Assembly (NCBI RefSeq): GCF_039566955.1
Contig: NZ_CP154796.1
Location: forward strand, 5,952,001-6,016,000
Source: Micromonospora sp. DSM 45708
GTDB lineage: Bacteria; Actinomycetota; Actinomycetes; Mycobacteriales; Micromonosporaceae
DNA: 64,000 nt
Reading direction: 5' to 3'
A model generated the notes under the pieces. The model made no database searches, had not been told where the DNA came from, and saw only the letters and a list, made by a program, of their open reading frames with translations. This document shows positions 32,446 through 43,831 of this stretch, piece after piece (within the stretch, counting starts at the first letter, position 1; every line of letters begins with the position of its first letter). The translations under genes and the position numbers were made by a program.

Positions 32446-34988
32446 TCCCGCGGCCCTCCGGACTCGGCGGCGGCGGGCAGCCGCAGCACCATGGTGAGAC
32501 CGCCGCCGGGCGTGGTCTCCGGGGTGATGCTGCCACCCATCGCCTCGGCGAGCCCCCGGGACAGCGCCAGGCCCAGCCCCACCCCGGTCCGGTTGTCCCG
32601 GTCACCGAGGCGCTGGAACGGCAGGAACACGTGCTCCCACCGGTCCTCCGGGATGCCCGGTCCGGTGTCGATCACCCGTACCTCGACCTGGCCGGCGTGC
32701 GCGCTGCCGGTGATCGTCGGCGGCCGGCCGGGCGGGCTGTGCCGCAACGCGTTGGCGACGATGTTGACCAGCACCCGTTCCAGCAGGCCGGGGTCGGCCA
32801 GCGCCGCCGGCAGGTCCGGCGGGATGTCCGTGGTCACCTCGGCCGCCGCCGGGCCCAGCTCGTCCAGGGCCCGGGGTACGGCGTCCTCCAGCCCGATCGC
32901 GGTCGCGGCGACGCCGAGCGCGCCGGCCTGCAACCGGCTCATGTCGAGCAGGTTCGCCACCAGCCGGCCCAACCGGTCCAGTGACTCGTCGGCGGTGGCC
33001 AGCAGCTCCTCGGAGTCGTCGGCGTCGAACTCCACGTCGTGGCTGCGCAGGCTGCTCACCGCGGCCTTGGCCGACGCCAGCGGCGTCCGCAGGTCGTGGC
33101 TGACGGCCGCGAGCAGCGCGGTGCGCATCCGGTCGGCGGCGGCCAGCGGACGGGCGGTGGCCGCCTCCTCGGCCAGGCGTTCCTGGCGCAGCGCGACGGC
33201 GGCCTGGGCGGCGAACGCCTCGACCACCCGGCGGTCGGCCGCCGCCAGCCGCCGGCCGGCGAGCACCACGCTGAGCCGCTCGTCCACCGGCACCACCGTC
33301 TCGCCCGCGCTCGGGCTGCCCGGCGGCGCGTCGCCGACGCTGGCCACCACCCGCCAGGCGGCCTCCTCGCGGGACCGGGCCGGCCGCCCCTCCGCCTCGG
33401 CGGCGAGTTCGAGCACGCTGACCGCGCGCAACCCGAACGTCTCCCGGAGCCGGTCCAGCAGCGCCGGCAGCGGGCGCGCGCCGCGCAGCACGCTGCCGGC
33501 GACGGTGGCCAGCGTCTGCGCGTCCGCGGACGCCCGCGCCGCCTCCCGGGTCCGCCGGGCCGCCACGTCGACCACCCCGCTCACCGCGACCGCCACGCCG
33601 ACGAACACGCCGAGCGCGAGCAGGTTGTCCGCCTCGGCGATGGTCAGCGTGTGGAACGGCGGGGTGAAGAACCAGTTGAGCAGCAGCGAACCGCCGAGCG
33701 CCGCGACCAGCGCCGGCCACAGGCCGCCGACCAGCGCCACGCCGACCACGCCGGCGAGGAAGAGCAGGATGTCGTTGGTCAGGGTGAGGTCGGGCAGCGT
33801 CCGCAGCAGCAGCGTGAGCAGCGGCATGCCGAGCACGGCCAGCGCGTACCCGAGCAGCCGCCGGCGGCGGGACAGCGCGGCCGGCACCGCCGCCCCGCGG
33901 CGTCCGCGCCCGGCCTGGGGGTGGGTGACCAGGTGCACGTCGATCGGTCCGGAGAGCGCGGTGGTGGTCACGCCGACGCCCCGGGAGAGCACCTGGGCGA
34001 ACCGGCCGCGCCGGCTGGCGCCGAGCACGAGCTGGGTGGCGTTGACGCCGCGGGCGAAGTCGAGCAGCGCCGCCGGGACGTCGGTGCCGAGCACCTGGTG
34101 GTACGTGCCGCCGAGGCTCTCCACCAGCACCCGCTGCCGGGCCAGTTGGGCCGGGTCCGCCCCGGCCAGGCCGTCGCTGCGGGCCACGTGCACGGCGAGC
34201 AGGTCGGCGCCCTTGCTGCGGGCGGCGATCCGCGCGGCCCGCCGGATCAGCGTCTCGCCCTCCGGGCCGCCGGTGAGCGCGACCACGACCCGCTCCCGCG
34301 CCTCCCAGGTGTCGGAGATGCCCTGCTGGGCCCGGTACGCGTCGAGCTGCTCGTCGACCTTGTCGGCCAGCCAGAGCAGCGCCAGCTCGCGCAGCGCGGT
34401 GAGGTTGCCGACCCGGAAGTAGTTGCCGAGCGCGGCGTCGATCCGGTCCGGCCGGTAGATGTTGCCGTGCGCCATCCGGCGGCGCAGCGCCTCCGGCGTC
34501 ATGTCCACCAGCTCGACCTGCTCGGCGGCGCGGACCACCTGGTCCGGCACGGTCTCCCGCTGGGTGGCGCCGGTGATCTGCGCGACGACGTCGTTGAGCG
34601 ACTCCAGGTGCTGGACGTTGACCGTGGAGAGCACGCTGATGCCGGCGTCGAGCAGGTCCTGGACGTCCTGCCAGCGCTTGTCGTGCCGGGACCCGGGGAC
34701 GTTGGTGTGGGCCAGCTCGTCGACCACCGCCACCTCGGGGCGGCGGGCCAGCACCGCGTCGAGGTCCATCTCGGTGAGGTCGACGCCCCGGTAACTCATC
34801 TTCCGGCGCGGCACCACCTCCAGGTCGCCGAGCATGGCGGCGGTGTGCGGCCGGCCGTGCGTCTCGACCAGCCCGACCACCACGTCGGTGCCGCGTTCGG
34901 CCCGGCGCCGGGCCTCTTCGAGCATGGCGTACGTCTTGCCGACGCCCGGCGCCGCGCCGAGATAGATCCGCAGTTCACCCCTGCCCAC
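32442..34988 (-). CDS. kdpD: KdpD osmosensitive K+-channel histidine kinase
   Basis: An 848-residue membrane sensor kinase. The N-terminal KdpD domain carries Walker A GAAPGVGKTYAMLEEA (about 11-26). A Usp-like domain follows (~230-370), four close transmembrane segments (~400-500), a GAF-like linker, the phosphoacceptor His in SHDLRTPLASAKA (~640) and an ATPase domain (DTGPGIP, GVGLGLAL). It senses K+ limitation or turgor and phosphorylates KdpE. GTG at 34988 (GAGGATGGG upstream) is chosen because the KdpD domain starts immediately after it; the frame is open 316 codons further but that is shadow of kdpC. Confidence 0.96.
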   Translation of the reverse strand: MGRGELRIYLGAAPGVGKTYAMLEEARRRAERGTDVVVGLVETHGRPHTAAMLGDLEVVPRRKMSYRGVDLTEMDLDAVLARRPEVAVVDELAHTNVPGSRHDKRWQDVQDLLDAGISVLSTVNVQHLESLNDVVAQITGATQRETVPDQVVRAAEQVELVDMTPEALRRRMAHGNIYRPDRIDAALGNYFRVGNLTALRELALLWLADKVDEQLDAYRAQQGISDTWEARERVVVALTGGPEGETLIRRAARIAARSKGADLLAVHVARSDGLAGADPAQLARQRVLVESLGGTYHQVLGTDVPAALLDFARGVNATQLVLGASRRGRFAQVLSRGVGVTTTALSGPIDVHLVTHPQAGRGRRGAAVPAALSRRRRLLGYALAVLGMPLLTLLLRTLPDLTLTNDILLFLAGVVGVALVGGLWPALVAALGGSLLLNWFFTPPFHTLTIAEADNLLALGVFVGVAVAVSGVVDVAARRTREAARASADAQTLATVAGSVLRGARPLPALLDRLRETFGLRAVSVLELAAEAEGRPARSREEAAWRVVASVGDAPPGSPSAGETVVPVDERLSVVLAGRRLAAADRRVVEAFAAQAAVALRQERLAEEAATARPLAAADRMRTALLAAVSHDLRTPLASAKAAVSSLRSHDVEFDADDSEELLATADESLDRLGRLVANLLDMSRLQAGALGVAATAIGLEDAVPRALDELGPAAAEVTTDIPPDLPAALADPGLLERVLVNIVANALRHSPPGRPPTITGSAHAGQVEVRVIDTGPGIPEDRWEHVFLPFQRLGDRDNRTGVGLGLALSRGLAEAMGGSITPETTPGGGLTMVLRLPAAAESGGPRE

Positions 34989-35012
34989 GACCCCATCCTC
35001 CCCGAGTGCGAG

Positions 35013-35056
35013 GAAGGGCCCCCGGTCAACGCCTCGCGAGGTGAAGGGGGCCCTTC
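35013..35056 (-). terminator. Hairpin between kdpC and kdpD
   Basis: GAAGGGCCCCC and GGGGGCCCTTC pair over 11 bp around a loop that itself holds CCTCGCGAGG, so two nested stems can form. It starts 13 nt after the kdpC stop and ends 25 nt before the kdpD start, so it could limit readthrough from the structural genes into the sensor genes. Confidence 0.65.
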
Positions 35057-35068
35057 TTGACACTTCCG

Positions 35069-35949
35069 TCAGCTCGCCGGGAACGCCTCGTCCAACGCCA
35101 GGTTGAGTTCCAGCACGTGCACACCGGGCCCGCCCATGAAGCCCAGCGCCCGGCCGGTGGTGTGCTCGGCGACCAGCCGCCGTACCGCCGTCGGGTCCGC
35201 GTCGCGCTCCCGCGCCACGCGGGCCACCTGGATCTCCGCGTACGCCGGGGAGATGTGCGGGTCGAGGCCGCTGCCGCTGGCGGTGACCGCGTCGGCCGGC
35301 ACGGCCGGCTCGGCCGGCGCGTCCCCCCGGACCGGGGTGATCACGCCGCCCTCGGCCACGTAGTCCCGGCCGGGTCGGGCCGGCTCGACCGGGACACCCG
35401 CCCAGGTGGCGACGAACGGTGTCGCCGGCGCGGCCTGGTTGACGCTGACCACGCGGGTGACCGGACCGGTGAGGCCGTCGGCGCGGAACACGGCCAGCAC
35501 CGCGCCCACCCCGTCCGGCGTGCAGTACGGCCGCCGCCCGTCCACGCCGTTCCACACGCCGACCGCCCTGCTGCGCGCGCAGACCTGGGTGAGCAGGCTC
35601 GGCGTGGAGTCGGCGGGGTCGGCGGCGAGCGTGTCCACCACGCTCTCCGGGCCGAGGTTGCTCGCCGCGGTGGCGGTCGGGTCGTAGCCGTCGCCGGCGG
35701 CGGAGGGTCGGGACTGGAAGTAGCGCGGGATCGGGTTGCCCTCCGCGTCGGTGAACGACTGCCCGATCAGCGCGCTGCCGACGGTCCGGCCGTCGACGGT
35801 GACGAGCGAGCCGTCCGCCTTGCCGTCGAAGCCGGGGAGCCGGCCCACGCCGACCAGGGCGAGCGGGTAGGCCAGGCCGAGCAGCACGGTGAGGACGAGC
35901 ACGGCACGCAGGGCGGCCAGGTGCTGGGCGAGCCAACTGGGAAGGCGCA

Positions 35950-35950
<1 letters not shown>
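35069..35950 (-). CDS. kdpC: KdpC, potassium-transporting ATPase subunit C
   Basis: A 293-residue single-span subunit of the KdpFABC complex that helps nucleotide binding by KdpB. The N-terminal transmembrane helix is at ~14-36 (LRAVLVLTVLLGLAYPL), followed by the family motifs GSALIGQSF and YFQSRPSA and, after a long gap, SGSGLDPHISPAYA and RPVHELVLNL-like sequence. Most KdpC proteins have about 190-220 residues. Here ~90 extra residues (roughly 105-205) with two cysteines (TQVCARS, YCTPDG) are inserted before the SGLDPHIS motif. The ATG overlaps the kdpB stop by one base (TGATG). Confidence 0.94.
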
Positions 35951-38144
<2,194 letters not shown>

Positions 38145-38148
<4 letters not shown>

Positions 38149-39800
38149 AGCCCTTCGGCCAGCGGGCCGAGCGCGAGGGCGGGAAGGAAGGTGAGCGCGA
38201 CGAGGACCACCGTGACGCCGACGACCATGCCGACGAAGAGCGGCCTGTGGGTCGGCAGGGTGCCCTCGGACGCGGGCGTCGGCTGCTGGCGGGCCAGCGA
38301 GCCGGCCAGCGCGAGCACGACGATGATCGGCAGGAACCGACCGAGCAGCATGCACAGCCCTAACGCGATGTTCCACCAGGGAGTGTTCACGGTGATGCCG
38401 GCGAACGCCGAGCCGTTGTTGTTGCTCGCCGAGGTGAACGCGTAGAGCACCTCGGAGAGCCCGTGCGGCCCGACGTTGAGCGCGGTCGAGGAGTTGCCGG
38501 TGGCGAACGCGGCGGCGGTGCCGGTGAGCACCAGCGCCGGCGTGATCAGGAAGTACATCGAGGCGAGCTTGATCTCGCGCGGCCCGATCTTCTTGCCCAG
38601 GTACTCCGGCGTGCGGCCGACCATCAGGCCGGCGACGAAGACGGTGATCACCGCGAGGATCAGCAGCCCGTACAGGCCGGCGCCGACGCCGCCCGGCGCG
38701 ACCTCGCCGAGCATCATGTTGCCCAGCGTCATCATCCCGCCCAGCGCGGTGTACGAGTCGTGGAACGAGTTGACCGCGCCGGTGGAGGTGAGCGTGGTGG
38801 CCGCCGCGAAGGTGGCCGAGTTCGACACGTCGAACCGCACCTCCTTGCCCTCCAGCGCCGCGCCGACCGCCTGCGGGACCGTGCCGCGCCCGGCCAGCTC
38901 GAAGACGTTGGTCAGGCTGATGCTGGCCAGCGCCAGGATCGCCATCACCGCGACGATCGCGTAGCCCTGCCGGTTCTGCCCGACCATCCGGCCGAAGACC
39001 CGGGGCAGGCTGAACGGGATCACCAGGATCAGGAAGATCTCCAGCCAGTTCGTCCACGCGGTCGGGTTCTCGAACGGGTGGGCGCTGTTGGCGTTGTAGA
39101 AGCCGCCGCCGTTGGTGCCCAACTCCTTGATGACCTCCTGACCGGCCACCGGCCCGCCGGTGATCGTCTGGACGCCGCCGGTCAGCGTGGTCACGTCGGT
39201 GCCGCCGGAGAGGTTCTGCACCACCCCGCCGAGCATCAACACGAGTGCGCCGAGCACCGCGATCGGCAGCAGGATCCGCAGCGTGATCCGGGTCAGGTCG
39301 ACCCAGAAGTTGCCCAGCTCGCCGGTGCGGCTACGGGCGAAGCCGCGCACCAGCGCCACCGCGACGGCGATGCCCACCGCGGCGGAGACGAAGTTCTGCA
39401 CCGCCAGCCCGGCCATCTGCACCAGGTGACCCATGGTCGACTCACCCGAGTACCACTGCCAGTTCGTGTTCGTCACGAACGACACAGCGGTGTTCCACGC
39501 CCCGTGCGGCACCACCGGGTCGAAGCCCAGCGAGAGCCAGAGGTGGTTCTGGAGACGCTGCAACGCGTACAGGAACAGGACGGAGACGGCCGAGAAGGCG
39601 AGCACGGCGCGGGCGTACACGCCCCAGGTCTGCTCGGCGGCCGGGTCGACCCCGATCAGGCGGTAGACGCCCCGCTCGACGCGGGTGGACCGGGTGCCGG
39701 AGACCACCCGGTAGATGTGGTCGCCGAACGGCCGGTGCACGGCGACCAGCGCCACCACCAGCGACGACACGAAGAGCACCCCGGCTGTTGTCGTGCTCAT
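38145..39800 (-). CDS. kdpA: KdpA, potassium-binding channel-like subunit
   Basis: A 551-residue polytopic membrane protein with about ten transmembrane segments and four pore-loop repeats of the Trk/Ktr type. Selectivity-filter regions include [15 protein letters not shown] and [19 protein letters not shown]. It binds and passes K+ toward the KdpA-KdpB tunnel. The ATG overlaps the kdpF stop by one base (TGATG). Confidence 0.97.
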
Positions 39801-39889
39801 CAGAAGCGCTCCGGGAACAGCAGGGCGACGACCAGGAACACACCCAGCCCGATCGCCAGCACCAGGCCGACGGCGTTGACGGCGCTCAC
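39800..39889 (-). CDS. kdpF: KdpF small stabilising subunit
   Basis: A 29-residue peptide made almost wholly of one transmembrane helix ([19 protein letters not shown]) with the typical C-terminal PERF. The GTG start has GGAGAGG upstream. It stabilises the KdpABC complex in the membrane. Its stop shares one base with the kdpA ATG, and its start overlaps the stop of the preceding 27-codon gene. Confidence 0.93.
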   Translation of the reverse strand: MSAVNAVGLVLAIGLGVFLVVALLFPERF

Positions 39890-39969
39890 CGCCTCTCCAC
39901 GCCCCTCACCACAAGGGCGAGGGCCGCGAACAGCCCCACCGTCAGCAACACGAACAGCACGTCAGACAC
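39886..39969 (-). CDS. 27-aa membrane peptide at the head of the kdp operon
   Basis: A small gene below normal ORF cut-offs. GTG at 39969 is preceded by AGGAG and opens [20 protein letters not shown], one hydrophobic helix followed by a basic tail ending RGVERR. Its TGA overlaps the kdpF GTG (GTGA), which is strong evidence for translation. Similar short hydrophobic frames occur, as far as I recall, before kdpF in other bacteria, usually unannotated or called hypothetical. It may be a second small subunit or regulator of the Kdp pump. Confidence 0.75.
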   Translation of the reverse strand: MSDVLFVLLTVGLFAALALVVRGVERR

Positions 39970-40203
39970 GGCTGGCTCTCCTAGCGAAACGTCCCCGCGA
40001 CCGCCTCCCGGTCGCGCCGGACAATCACAACGCCAGGTCGGGCGCGCGGACAGGGGCTATCACGCGACCATCACGCCGGCCGCCGGTTTCTTGACGCGCC
40101 TTTCACACGCGCGGCCGGTCCCGCGCGGCGATCGCCACCTCGACGTCCCGCCTCCGCACCGGCCACGCCGGTGCGGGCCCGCTTCCGGTCGGATCAGTCC
40201 CGC

Positions 40204-40908
40204 TCAGCGACCGGCGGCGTTGGCGACCAGCGCCTCGGCCACCTCGCGTACCTTCCGGTTGGCGTCCTGGGAGAGCTTCGACAGCAACGCGAACGCCTCG
40301 TCCGCCGAGCATCGCCGCTCGCCCATGATGATGCCCTTGGCCTGCTCGATCACCGCCCGGCTGCGCATCGCCTCCTGCATCTGCCGGGCCAACGTCGCGG
40401 CGTTGTCGTACAGGTGCGCGTTGGCCAGGGCCACCGCGGCGTACGCGGCGAAGTTCTCCGCCGCCCGCACGGCCACGCCGTCGAACGCGTGCGCGGTGAG
40501 GCCGTAGAGGTTGAGCGCGCCGGTGACGGCCTCCTGGATCGGAAGCCCGATCGACAGGGAACTCCCGATGCCCGCCGCCCGGGCCTGCGCGGCCCACTCC
40601 GGCCAGCGCTCCTCCACCGCCAGGTCGGGCAGCGAGATGCTGGCCGCGCTGGCCGCGGCGTCCAGGCAGGGTCCCCGCTCGTACCGGTACTGCCACTCGT
40701 CGAGTTGCCGGGCCAGGTCGCTGGTGCAGGCGGCGCTGGAGTTGGCACCGCCCTGGGCCAGCGTGACCGTCACGTGCGCGCTGCCCGGAACCGTCTGGTT
40801 CGCCAGCCCGGCGACGCGTCGCAGGATGTCCGCCAGGTCCACCTCGTCGAGCCGGATGCGGCTCAGTTCGGCGAGGGCCTCACCGGGGTCCGTGCTCGGG
40901 GCTGCCAT
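40204..40908 (-). CDS. GAF-ANTAR domain protein (RNA-binding antiterminator type)
   Basis: A 234-residue cytoplasmic protein. A GAF domain (~20-165) is followed by a full ANTAR domain (~172-230): MRSRAVIEQAKGIIMGERRC, then SADEAFALLSKLSQDANRKV. ANTAR three-helix bundles bind paired RNA hairpins and prevent termination; the GAF domain would sense a ligand. ATG at 40908 follows AAAGGA. It is a close paralogue of the protein at 41740-42390, differing in that this copy has the complete ANTAR domain. It stands between the kdp operon and the divergent STAS gene. Confidence 0.9.
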   Translation of the reverse strand: MAAPSTDPGEALAELSRIRLDEVDLADILRRVAGLANQTVPGSAHVTVTLAQGGANSSAACTSDLARQLDEWQYRYERGPCLDAAASAASISLPDLAVEERWPEWAAQARAAGIGSSLSIGLPIQEAVTGALNLYGLTAHAFDGVAVRAAENFAAYAAVALANAHLYDNAATLARQMQEAMRSRAVIEQAKGIIMGERRCSADEAFALLSKLSQDANRKVREVAEALVANAAGR

Positions 40909-41120
40909 CAGCGGGTCCTTTGTCGGCCGGCGGTCGGACGGTCGGGGCACCGCCCAACCTACTCGCCGGGCTGCCACGCGGCACGGAAGCCCGAGGTGCG
41001 GCGGCGGCCGGACCGACGTAGTGTCGGGGACGGGTCAAGACAGGTGCCCTCCACCCGCTCACGGTCGATCTCGTTCTCCCGGCCGGGGAGCGTCCGCCGA
41101 TTCGTCGCGTGGAAGGTGCC

Positions 41121-41567
41121 ATGTCGGAAAATCTGCCGGGCTTCGGCCGCCATCATGTGCCGACCGCGTCCGGGTCGCTCCGGCCCGACGAACCGATCAT
41201 GTGGCTGAGCTGCGAGGCCCGTGGGCACGTGACCCAGGTCTCGGTGGTCGGCGAGGTCGACCTGAGCAACGCCCATCTGCTCGCGGAGCTGCTGGAGAAC
41301 GTCGCCGCCCGGACCCCGATGGTGGCGGTGGACCTCTCCGAGGTCACCTTCTTCGGCGCCAACGGCACCGACGCGCTGGTCCGGGCCCATCAGGTGCTGA
41401 CCGGGCAGGGCGGCCGGCTCACGCTGTGCCGCCCCTCGTCGGTGGTCCGCCGGGTCCTGGAGATCACCGGCACGCTCGGCGTGTTCGAGGTCGTCGACCG
41501 TCCACACGCCCGGGTCACCGGCAACGCGCCGGCACGTCCCGTCGTCCCGGCCCGCGCCGGGTCGTAG
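41121..41567 (+). CDS. STAS-domain protein (anti-sigma factor antagonist type)
   Basis: A 148-residue protein with a STAS domain (~30-125). VSVVGEVDLSNAHLLAELL and VDLSEVTFFGANGTDALVRA contain the region that is phosphorylated in SpoIIAA/RsbV-type antagonists; here the phosphorylatable Ser position reads GANGTDA, so a Thr may serve or phosphorylation may be lost. About 28 residues precede the domain and 20 Ala/Pro-rich residues follow it. GGAAGG precedes the ATG. It likely takes part in a partner-switching system with an RsbW-like kinase such as that at 43832. Confidence 0.85.
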   Translation: MSENLPGFGRHHVPTASGSLRPDEPIMWLSCEARGHVTQVSVVGEVDLSNAHLLAELLENVAARTPMVAVDLSEVTFFGANGTDALVRAHQVLTGQGGRLTLCRPSSVVRRVLEITGTLGVFEVVDRPHARVTGNAPARPVVPARAGS

Positions 41568-41739
41568 AGTTGACCCGTGACTGACGTCCCGGCCGGGGCG
41601 TCACGAACGAGCGTCAAGAAGCGGCGCATGTCCCGGTCCGTCGGATCGGGACAGCGGTCCGCGACTGCGGGCCGTCTCCCCGCCACCCGCCGTCCCACCC
41701 CCTGGGCCGACGGCGCTTCGCACAAGGACGTCACAGCTC

Positions 41740-42390
41740 ATGCCGCAGGCCCACCCCGACCTCGCCGCAGCCTTGATCAGACTCGGGCGGATCAAGTACG
41801 ACGAGGTCGACCTCGACGTGGTGTTGTCGACCATCGCGCAGGTCGCCAAGGACACCATCCACGGCACCGCCGAGGTTTCGGTCACCCTGGTCCAGGGCGC
41901 TGAGGCGCACACCGCCGCCTACACCGGTGACCTGGCGTTGACCCTGGACGAGTGGCAGTACGAGCAGGGTCGCGGACCATGCCTGGACGCCGCGACCACC
42001 GGCACTGCCATGCTGGTGCCGGACATGTCGACGGAGAGCCGCTGGCCGGAGTGGGCGAGCCGGGCCCACAAGGCGGGCGCCGCCAGCTCACTCTCCATCG
42101 GCCTGCCCATCCAGGAGGCGATGGTCGGCGCGCTCAACATCTACGCCGCCGTGGCGGGCGTCTTCGACGACCAGGTCGAACTCGCGCAGACGCTGGCCGG
42201 GTACGCCGCCATCGCGCTCGCCAACGTCCACCTCTACGAGAGCACGGCCACGCTGGCCCAGCAGATGCAGGAGGCGATGCAGAGCCGCGCGGTGATCGAG
42301 CAGGCGAAGGGCATCATCATGGGCCAGCGCCGGTGCTCGGCGGTGGCCGAGTCACTCGTCGACCGGGCGGTGCACGGCGGCCGGGACTGA
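41740..42390 (+). CDS. GAF-ANTAR protein with in-frame deletion in ANTAR
   Basis: A 216-residue paralogue of the protein at 40204-40908. The GAF domain aligns throughout (for example RGPCLDAA, SRWPEWA, SSLSIGLPIQEA). The first ANTAR helix is present (MQSRAVIEQAKGIIMGQRRC), but the text goes straight from RRCSA to VAESLVDRAV: the ~20 residues DEAFALLSKLSQDANRKVRE of the paralogue are missing, with frame kept. This removes most of the second and third helices, so RNA binding is probably lost or changed. No ribosome-binding site is obvious before the ATG. Confidence 0.85.
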   Translation: MPQAHPDLAAALIRLGRIKYDEVDLDVVLSTIAQVAKDTIHGTAEVSVTLVQGAEAHTAAYTGDLALTLDEWQYEQGRGPCLDAATTGTAMLVPDMSTESRWPEWASRAHKAGAASSLSIGLPIQEAMVGALNIYAAVAGVFDDQVELAQTLAGYAAIALANVHLYESTATLAQQMQEAMQSRAVIEQAKGIIMGQRRCSAVAESLVDRAVHGGRD

Positions 42391-42404
42391 CCGCCGTACC
42401 CGGA

Positions 42405-42623
42405 TCAGCGGGGCATCTCCCGCCAGCCGGTGCCGCTCGACCGCCAGGCGCCGGCGAGGATGCTCGCCGAACCGCGGCTCGGGCACTGCTGGATCTTCGA
42501 CCGGCCGGCGGCCCCGCCGATCTGGGCCTGGACCTGCCAGCGCTGTCCGTCGGTGCAGATGTAGACGTCGCGGCGCCCGCGAGGGATGTTGACGCCGTTC
42601 CACCAGTGTTCCTCGACGACCAT
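42405..42623 (-). CDS. Small hypothetical protein
   Basis: A 72-residue protein that I do not recognise. It is Trp- and Gly-rich (EEHWWNGVNIPRGRRDVYIC, DGQRWQVQAQIGG) with two cysteines. Third-position G+C is high across the frame, supporting coding. The ATG at 42623 has only a weak ribosome-binding site, and the frame is open upstream into the broken gene at 42692. It converges on the truncated GAF-ANTAR gene with a 14-nt gap. Confidence 0.5.
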   Translation of the reverse strand: MVVEEHWWNGVNIPRGRRDVYICTDGQRWQVQAQIGGAAGRSKIQQCPSRGSASILAGAWRSSGTGWREMPR

Positions 42624-42691
42624 GAGTTGACCGTACCGCAGGTGACCCGGTCCGGCCCAGACCCGGCGGCCGGACCGGGGTTCCCCGCCGG

Positions 42692-42938
42692 TCAGTCGTC
42701 CAGCCGACGGGCCACGTTCATGACGTTCTCGACCCGGGCACCACCCTTGACCGGGTAGTTCGTGGCGCCGAGGCAGTCCCACCAGTTCCCGGCAGCCGTT
42801 CGGGTCGACTCCGGTGGCGATCGCCTGCGGATGGAACACGATCAGCCGGTTGGTGTCGGCGTACTGGTTGAGGTTGGCCCGGTCGCCAAGCCGTTGACAA
42901 GCGAGATCGACCGTGGCGGATATCCGTACGGCCGGCAC
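42692..42938 (-). pseudogene. Small gene interrupted by a +1 frameshift near 42783
   Basis: Two coding-like halves lie in different frames. The upstream half reads NLNQYADTNRLIVFHPQAIA then TGVDPNGCR with high third-position G+C. Downstream, the continuing frame loses codon bias, while the frame shifted by one base gives NWWDCLGATNYPVKGGARVE, then NVMNVARRLDD and TGA at 42694-42692. Removing one G from the CCGGGAAC run restores one continuous protein. The 5' end is uncertain (GTG at 42938 is one choice). This is either a real mutation or a sequencing error. The family is not recognised. Confidence 0.55.
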
Positions 42939-43004
42939 CTCGGCCGCCGGGGCGGTGTGGGCCGTCCAGCCGGAAATCCCCTGGACCGTCGCCGGGGCCC
43001 GAAC

Positions 43005-43010
43005 TAGCGT
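43005..43010 (+). promoter_or_regulatory. Putative -10 box of a leaderless promoter (methyltransferase gene)
   Basis: TAGCGT within GAACTAGCGTC ends 8 nt before ATG 43019 and no Shine-Dalgarno sequence is present. The 11-mer is identical to the one upstream of the GTG at 26286. Confidence 0.45.
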
Positions 43011-43018
43011 CCCGGCGG

Positions 43019-43765
43019 ATGGATCTGCCACGGAGCTTCACCATCCGTGAGGGCGAACTACGCGTCCTCAACCCGATCGACGAGGCCAAGTTGGCCACGC
43101 TGGGCCGGGCGCTCCGGCTCCCGCCCGGCGCGGAGCTGCTCGACCTGTGCAGCGGCAAGGGCGAGCTGCTCTGCACCTGGGCGCGGGACCACGGCGTCAC
43201 CGGCACCGGCGTCGACATCAGCACCGTGTTCACCGCCGCCGCCCGGGACCGCGCCGCCGAACTGGGCGTCGCCGACCGGGTCCGGTTCGTGCACGGCGAC
43301 GCCGCCGCGTACGAACCGGAACGTCCGGTCGACGTGGCCGCCTGCGTCGGCGCGACCTGGATCGGCGACGGCGTGCCCGGCACCCTGGAACTGCTCGGCC
43401 GCGCGCTGCGCCCCGGCGGTCTGGCGCTGGTCGGCGAGCCGTACTGGCGGCGGGACCCACCGGACGCCGAAACCGTGACCGGCTCGCACGCGCGGTCCCG
43501 GGACGAGTTCCACGACCTGCCCGGCCTGGTCCGGCTCTTCGGCGCGTGCGGCTGGGACCTGGTCGAGATGGTCCTCGCCGACCAGGACAGCTGGGACCGC
43601 TACGCCGCCGCGCACTGGCTGAACCTGCGCCGCTGGCTGGACGCCAACCCGGACGACGAGCTGGCCCCGCAGCTACGACAGGAGCTGACCGAGGACCCGC
43701 TGCGGTACGTCCGCTTCCAGCGCGAACATCTCGGTTGGGGGGTGTTCGCGCTCATGCGCCGCTGA
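43019..43765 (+). CDS. SAM-dependent methyltransferase (class I)
   Basis: A 248-residue class I methyltransferase. Motif I is LLDLCSGKGELLCTWA near residue 41; GTGVDIS gives the acidic residue after beta-2, and PGGLALVGEPYW is the later strand. The C-terminal third (LLDANPDDELAPQLR-type helices) resembles the SAM methyltransferases found singly in actinomycete genomes, with no fixed substrate. It has no cotranscribed partner and is followed 66 nt later by the RsbW-like gene on the same strand. Confidence 0.85.
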   Translation: MDLPRSFTIREGELRVLNPIDEAKLATLGRALRLPPGAELLDLCSGKGELLCTWARDHGVTGTGVDISTVFTAAARDRAAELGVADRVRFVHGDAAAYEPERPVDVAACVGATWIGDGVPGTLELLGRALRPGGLALVGEPYWRRDPPDAETVTGSHARSRDEFHDLPGLVRLFGACGWDLVEMVLADQDSWDRYAAAHWLNLRRWLDANPDDELAPQLRQELTEDPLRYVRFQREHLGWGVFALMRR

Positions 43766-43831
43766 TGCCCCGGCCCGTCGACCGCGGGGCGGGCCGGCTT
43801 AGCAGATCGCTACGCAGGGTAAAGACAGATC

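Noticed and set aside
41577..41903. 108-codon plus-strand frame between STAS and the second GAF-ANTAR genes
   Set aside because: Composition is Arg/Ser/Pro-rich shadow sequence, and it overlaps the start of the GAF-ANTAR gene in a different frame.
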